Notes under the pieces: generated by a model
The model's input: only the letters and a program-made list of their open reading frames with translations
Database searches by the model: none
What the model was told of the DNA's origin: nothing
Shown here: positions 61,009-64,000 of the stretch, one piece after another
How the letters are laid out: every line of letters begins with the position of its first letter
Position numbering within the stretch: position 1 is the first letter of the stretch
NCBI GenBank assembly: GCA_018969295.1
Contig: JAGWYN010000004.1
Span: 107,314 to 171,313, forward strand
Origin: Chloroflexota bacterium
Lineage (GTDB): Bacteria; Chloroflexota; Anaerolineae; Caldilineales; Caldilineaceae
Direction: 5' to 3'
Length of the DNA stretch: 64,000 nt
Program-made: the position numbers and the translations under genes

Positions 61009-62958
61009 TTACTGGACAGTTTCCAGCCATGCCTGAAACATTAACACATCCCAGAGCAGATAAGACCAGTTGCGAGTCCCTGCCAAATGTTCCTGCCATT
61101 TGGCTTGGATGGGTTCAGACTGCAAAAAACCCTGCTGCTGCAGCTTGTTGACATTCAGGAGATCACTTGCCCAATCGTGTAATGGACCACGCAGCCATCT
61201 GTCTAAAGGAACCCCAAAACCCATCTTGGGCCGTTCTACCAGATTCGCTGGCACGTAGCGGTAGAGCAGGTTGCGCAGAATCCATTTGCCTTTGCCATTG
61301 CGCAACTTGACAGACATGGGCAGCGACCAGGCGAAGGCAACCACGCTTGGGTCCAACATAGGCACGCGTGATTCCAGGCTGACACCCATAGCGGCCCGAT
61401 CTACTTTGACCAGTATGTCATCCGGAAGATAGGTAATCAGATCACAATACATCATATGTTGCACAAAATTGGCTGTTTTCAGCTCTGGCAAAGACGCAGG
61501 AAGCGTGGAAGATACTTCTTGGCTGCCCACCACAAGCTGTTCAGGATGCTGCCAGTGCGAGATCAGGCGAAGGTATAGTTGGGTCGATGTGTCGACGGTT
61601 AAAATATCAGCTATTTTGTGGATTTTGTCGCCGGCATTGTTGAGAAGTGGCAGGAAGCGAGCCGCCAGCCGCGTCCAGTGAGTCCATGCTTGCGGCGAGA
61701 CGGCAGTCAACTGACGTGCAATGAAAGCCCGCACAGGTTGCGGGACTTGCTGAAGCTGTTGCCAGAGGGTTTGCCCAATCAGATAGCGATTGTAACCACC
61801 GAATAATTCATCTCCTCCATCGCCCGAAAGGCTTACCGTCACGTGCTTTCGTGCCAGTGCAGAGACCAGGTAAGTGGGAATCTGTGAGGAGTCGGCAAAA
61901 GGTTCGTCGTAGAGTGCTGGTAATTGGGGGATCACATCAATAGCCTTGCTGGGAGTGACGTACAGCTCGGTGTGGTCGGTACCGAGGTATTCCGCCACAG
62001 CGCGAGCATGTCGGGCTTCATCGTATTCAGCAACTTCAAAACCAATTGTAAAAGTTTTGATAGGCCGTTCGCTCTGTGCTTGCATGAGGGCAACAATGGT
62101 TGAGGAGTCGATCCCCCCGGAGAGAAAAGCACCTAACGGGACGTCTGCGACCATCTGCTGGCGCACTGACTTGCGCAGAAGCCGATCCAGTTCATCAAGG
62201 GCATCTTGCTCGCTGCCGACAAAGGGGGTTGTAAGTCCTTGGCTGGCTACCTCAGCTGCAGACCAGTAGGTTACCAGGTCAGGGGAGGCATGTGCCTGGA
62301 TTTGTGTCCAGGTCAGGCGAGCATAGGTGCCCGGCGGCAACTTGTAGATGCCTGCATAGATCGAATGAGGACCTGGCACATAGTTGTAACGTAGGTAAAG
62401 AGAGAGGGCATTGCGATCCACAACACCTTGCCAGTCCTGGTGGGAGCGCATTGGCTTCAGCTCAGACCCAAAAAGAAAACTCCCTCCCTGCCAGCCATAA
62501 TAGAGAGGCTTTTCACCCACTCGATCTCTGGCCAAGAAAAGCTGCCGATTGTGGCTGTCGTATAGGACAATTGCAAACATACCGATCAATACCGATATCG
62601 TTCGCTCCCAACCCCAGGTAGCCACTGCAGCCAGGATAACCTCGGTGTCGGATCCTCCACGAAAAGAGTGACCTTTCTGTTCAAGCTCTCCACGCAGCTG
62701 TTGATAATTGTAGATTTCGCCGTTAAAGACGATCACATACCGATTGTCGGCAGAGCGCATAGGCTGATGGCCAGCCGGGGACAGATCGATAATTGAAAGG
62801 CGCCGAAAGCCGAAGCCAATACCCTCTTGAGGGTTTGCCCATCTCCCCGAATCGTCTGGCCCGCGATGCACTATCGTATCTGTCATATGTGCGAGCTGGG
62901 CATGCATATCGGCCAACGTCCACATACGGTTGCTCCAAAAGCCTGTCAATCCGCACAT
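61009..62958 (-). CDS. asnB: Glutamine-hydrolysing asparagine synthetase-type amidotransferase
   Basis: 649 residues from ATG 62958; the next residue Cys is the glutaminase nucleophile (MCGLTGFWSN), so the ATG two codons earlier is rejected. The class II GATase domain covers about residues 2-200. The synthetase domain has the PP-loop LSGGIDSSTIVALM and SLSGDGGDELFGGYNRYLI. In polysaccharide clusters AsnB-like enzymes are often proposed to amidate uronic acids; here an epimerase for uronic acids lies next to it. Free asparagine synthesis is equally possible. Confidence 0.93.
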   Translation of the reverse strand: MCGLTGFWSNRMWTLADMHAQLAHMTDTIVHRGPDDSGRWANPQEGIGFGFRRLSIIDLSPAGHQPMRSADNRYVIVFNGEIYNYQQLRGELEQKGHSFRGGSDTEVILAAVATWGWERTISVLIGMFAIVLYDSHNRQLFLARDRVGEKPLYYGWQGGSFLFGSELKPMRSHQDWQGVVDRNALSLYLRYNYVPGPHSIYAGIYKLPPGTYARLTWTQIQAHASPDLVTYWSAAEVASQGLTTPFVGSEQDALDELDRLLRKSVRQQMVADVPLGAFLSGGIDSSTIVALMQAQSERPIKTFTIGFEVAEYDEARHARAVAEYLGTDHTELYVTPSKAIDVIPQLPALYDEPFADSSQIPTYLVSALARKHVTVSLSGDGGDELFGGYNRYLIGQTLWQQLQQVPQPVRAFIARQLTAVSPQAWTHWTRLAARFLPLLNNAGDKIHKIADILTVDTSTQLYLRLISHWQHPEQLVVGSQEVSSTLPASLPELKTANFVQHMMYCDLITYLPDDILVKVDRAAMGVSLESRVPMLDPSVVAFAWSLPMSVKLRNGKGKWILRNLLYRYVPANLVERPKMGFGVPLDRWLRGPLHDWASDLLNVNKLQQQGFLQSEPIQAKWQEHLAGTRNWSYLLWDVLMFQAWLETVQ

Positions 62959-63018
62959 AATCACCTTTTTTACTTGGAAAATTTTTTGTGGCGGATGGCG
63001 GCACCATTCGCAGATCCT

Positions 63019-64000
63019 TCAGGGCACGTCTGCCACGCAGTTCGGTTTCTCTGCACCAAACTTTGCCATTTCAAGATAAAAAGCCTCATACGCCTCTATC
63101 ATTTTGCGAAGTGAAAATAGCTCTGTCGCTCGCTGTCGAGCAAGATGACCAAGCTGCTGGCGCTGTAAATCGTCCAATGCAGACACCCTCTGCCAGGCTG
63201 AAACCAGAGCATCCGGATCTCGTATTGGCACTACCCACCCTGATTCTGCTACGATCTCCGCCGAATCTCCGACATTTGTTACGACACAAGGAATGCTACA
63301 CGCCATCGCTTCAACGACAACATTCGGAAAACCTTCGCTCACCGATGAAGAAGTGAGCAAGTCCAGACTTGCAAGAATGCGCGGGATATCTGTTCTCTTC
63401 CCAAGCAAAAAAATTTTTCCAGCAAGATTGGTCTGGGCTATCAGCTTTCTAAGCTCTCTATTATCTTGCGTCACATCCTGGCCTGCCAACACGAAGTAGA
63501 CATTCTCCAACTGGGTTGCCAGTTGTCCTGCAGCACGTATAAATGTAGCATGATCTTTCATCGGATCCCACCGTGCAATCAACCCGATTAGGAACGCATC
63601 ATCCGTTATACATAATTCCTGCCTGACTGTGATTCGAGCAGAAGGATCAGGCTTAAATTTTTGTGTGTCGATCCCGTTAGGTATCTGAGCCCAACGTCGG
63701 GGTTGATAGCCGATCTGGGCATGAAATGTACGTCCGGTCGCTGAATTGACCACTACAGCGGCTGGAGCCGCTGACAACAAAGCACACAACTTTACCACGA
63801 CTGACGAAAGACGAGGGTATTGACGCATGTCCATGTCGGCCGAACGAATGTTCCAAACAACGGGTCTTGTCTGCGCTATGCTGGCTCCTATAAGGCCTAG
63901 CAGGTCAGCATGGTAAAGCCACGTCTGGACAACATCAGGCTGAATTTTTCGTAAGTATCGGACAAGCCTGAAGAGACCACCAAACGTAGGCTTCCCACGC
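63019..64000 (-). CDS. Glycosyltransferase family 4, 5' end beyond window
   Basis: The frame continues to the right edge, so the N-terminus is missing. Visible residues include the in-frame stretch RKIQPDVVQTWLYHADLLGL before the later part. The GT4 C-terminal domain shows AQIPNGIDTQKFKPDPS, FLIGLIARWDPMKDHATFIR and SSSVSEGFPNVVVEAMACSI, the last with the E-x7-E motif. It is the first visible gene of the minus-strand polysaccharide operon. AT-rich codons stand out relative to the left half of the window. Confidence 0.9.
   Translation of the reverse strand, partial: RGKPTFGGLFRLVRYLRKIQPDVVQTWLYHADLLGLIGASIAQTRPVVWNIRSADMDMRQYPRLSSVVVKLCALLSAAPAAVVVNSATGRTFHAQIGYQPRRWAQIPNGIDTQKFKPDPSARITVRQELCITDDAFLIGLIARWDPMKDHATFIRAAGQLATQLENVYFVLAGQDVTQDNRELRKLIAQTNLAGKIFLLGKRTDIPRILASLDLLTSSSVSEGFPNVVVEAMACSIPCVVTNVGDSAEIVAESGWVVPIRDPDALVSAWQRVSALDDLQRQQLGHLARQRATELFSLRKMIEAYEAFYLEMAKFGAEKPNCVADVP

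Overview
This window reads as the chromosome of a GC-rich bacterium, most likely a filamentous Chloroflexota of the Caldilineales/Anaerolineae type. That assignment is an inference from the proteome: a large MalT-like LuxR regulator, two M3 oligopeptidases, aconitase A, a DUF1385 protein, secreted SH3b proteins with Pro/Thr linkers, and GTG/TTG starts. No 16S gene is present to confirm it. The whole window is about 60% GC by eye; the right arm (about 59-64 kb) is visibly richer in AT.

Region 1 (0-13 kb) is an envelope-maintenance block on the plus strand. It holds a DUF2207 membrane protein, a zinc-ribbon membrane protein, a helical protein, an SPFH protein carrying a C-terminal excisionase-type HTH, an S49 (SppA-like) peptidase, a large secreted multidomain protein, a LuxR/MalT regulator, and after a UV endonuclease, a double PspC protein with a small anchored protein. 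The set resembles the B. subtilis ydjFGHI and phage-shock neighbourhoods but lacks an obvious PspA.

Region 2 (12-20 kb) holds mutM, an ECF sigma/anti-sigma pair, tRNA-Leu(CAA), an SH3b lipoprotein, a membrane protein with four cyclic-nucleotide-binding-like domains, and a convergent pair encoding a caspase/CHAT-like protein and a small partner.

Region 3 (20-35 kb) is housekeeping: Hsp20, two M3 peptidases, an ABC-2 permease, an S4 protein, DUF1385, aconitase, a pseudo-receiver response regulator, RelA/SpoT, MiaA, YraN and RNase HII.

Region 4 (35-48 kb) starts surface-sugar metabolism. Gmd and Rmd give GDP-rhamnose-type sugars, and a nucleotide-sugar dehydrogenase, a pentulose-kinase/Rpe pair, a PAS-only protein and a cold-shock gene with a long structured leader follow. 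It ends with a greatly enlarged Wzz-like protein containing two different tandem peptide repeats.

Region 5 (48.1-52.4 kb) is a gene graveyard. It contains HicBA and UPF0175/DUF3368 toxin-antitoxin pairs, a frameshifted sugar transferase, and remnants of WecA-like, DegT-aminotransferase, Phd and PIN genes. A direct duplication of about 317 bp flanks the sugar-transferase/TA segment.

Region 6 (52.4-64 kb) is a minus-strand exopolysaccharide/O-antigen cluster, transcribed from the right edge leftward. It encodes GT4, AsnB, a UDP-glucuronate 4-epimerase-like enzyme, a methyltransferase, a second GT4, an epimerase, a WecA-like initiating transferase, a WbpM/CapD-like dehydratase and an O-antigen ligase. 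The Wzz-like protein would regulate chain length, and Gmd/Rmd and the dehydrogenase would supply activated sugars.
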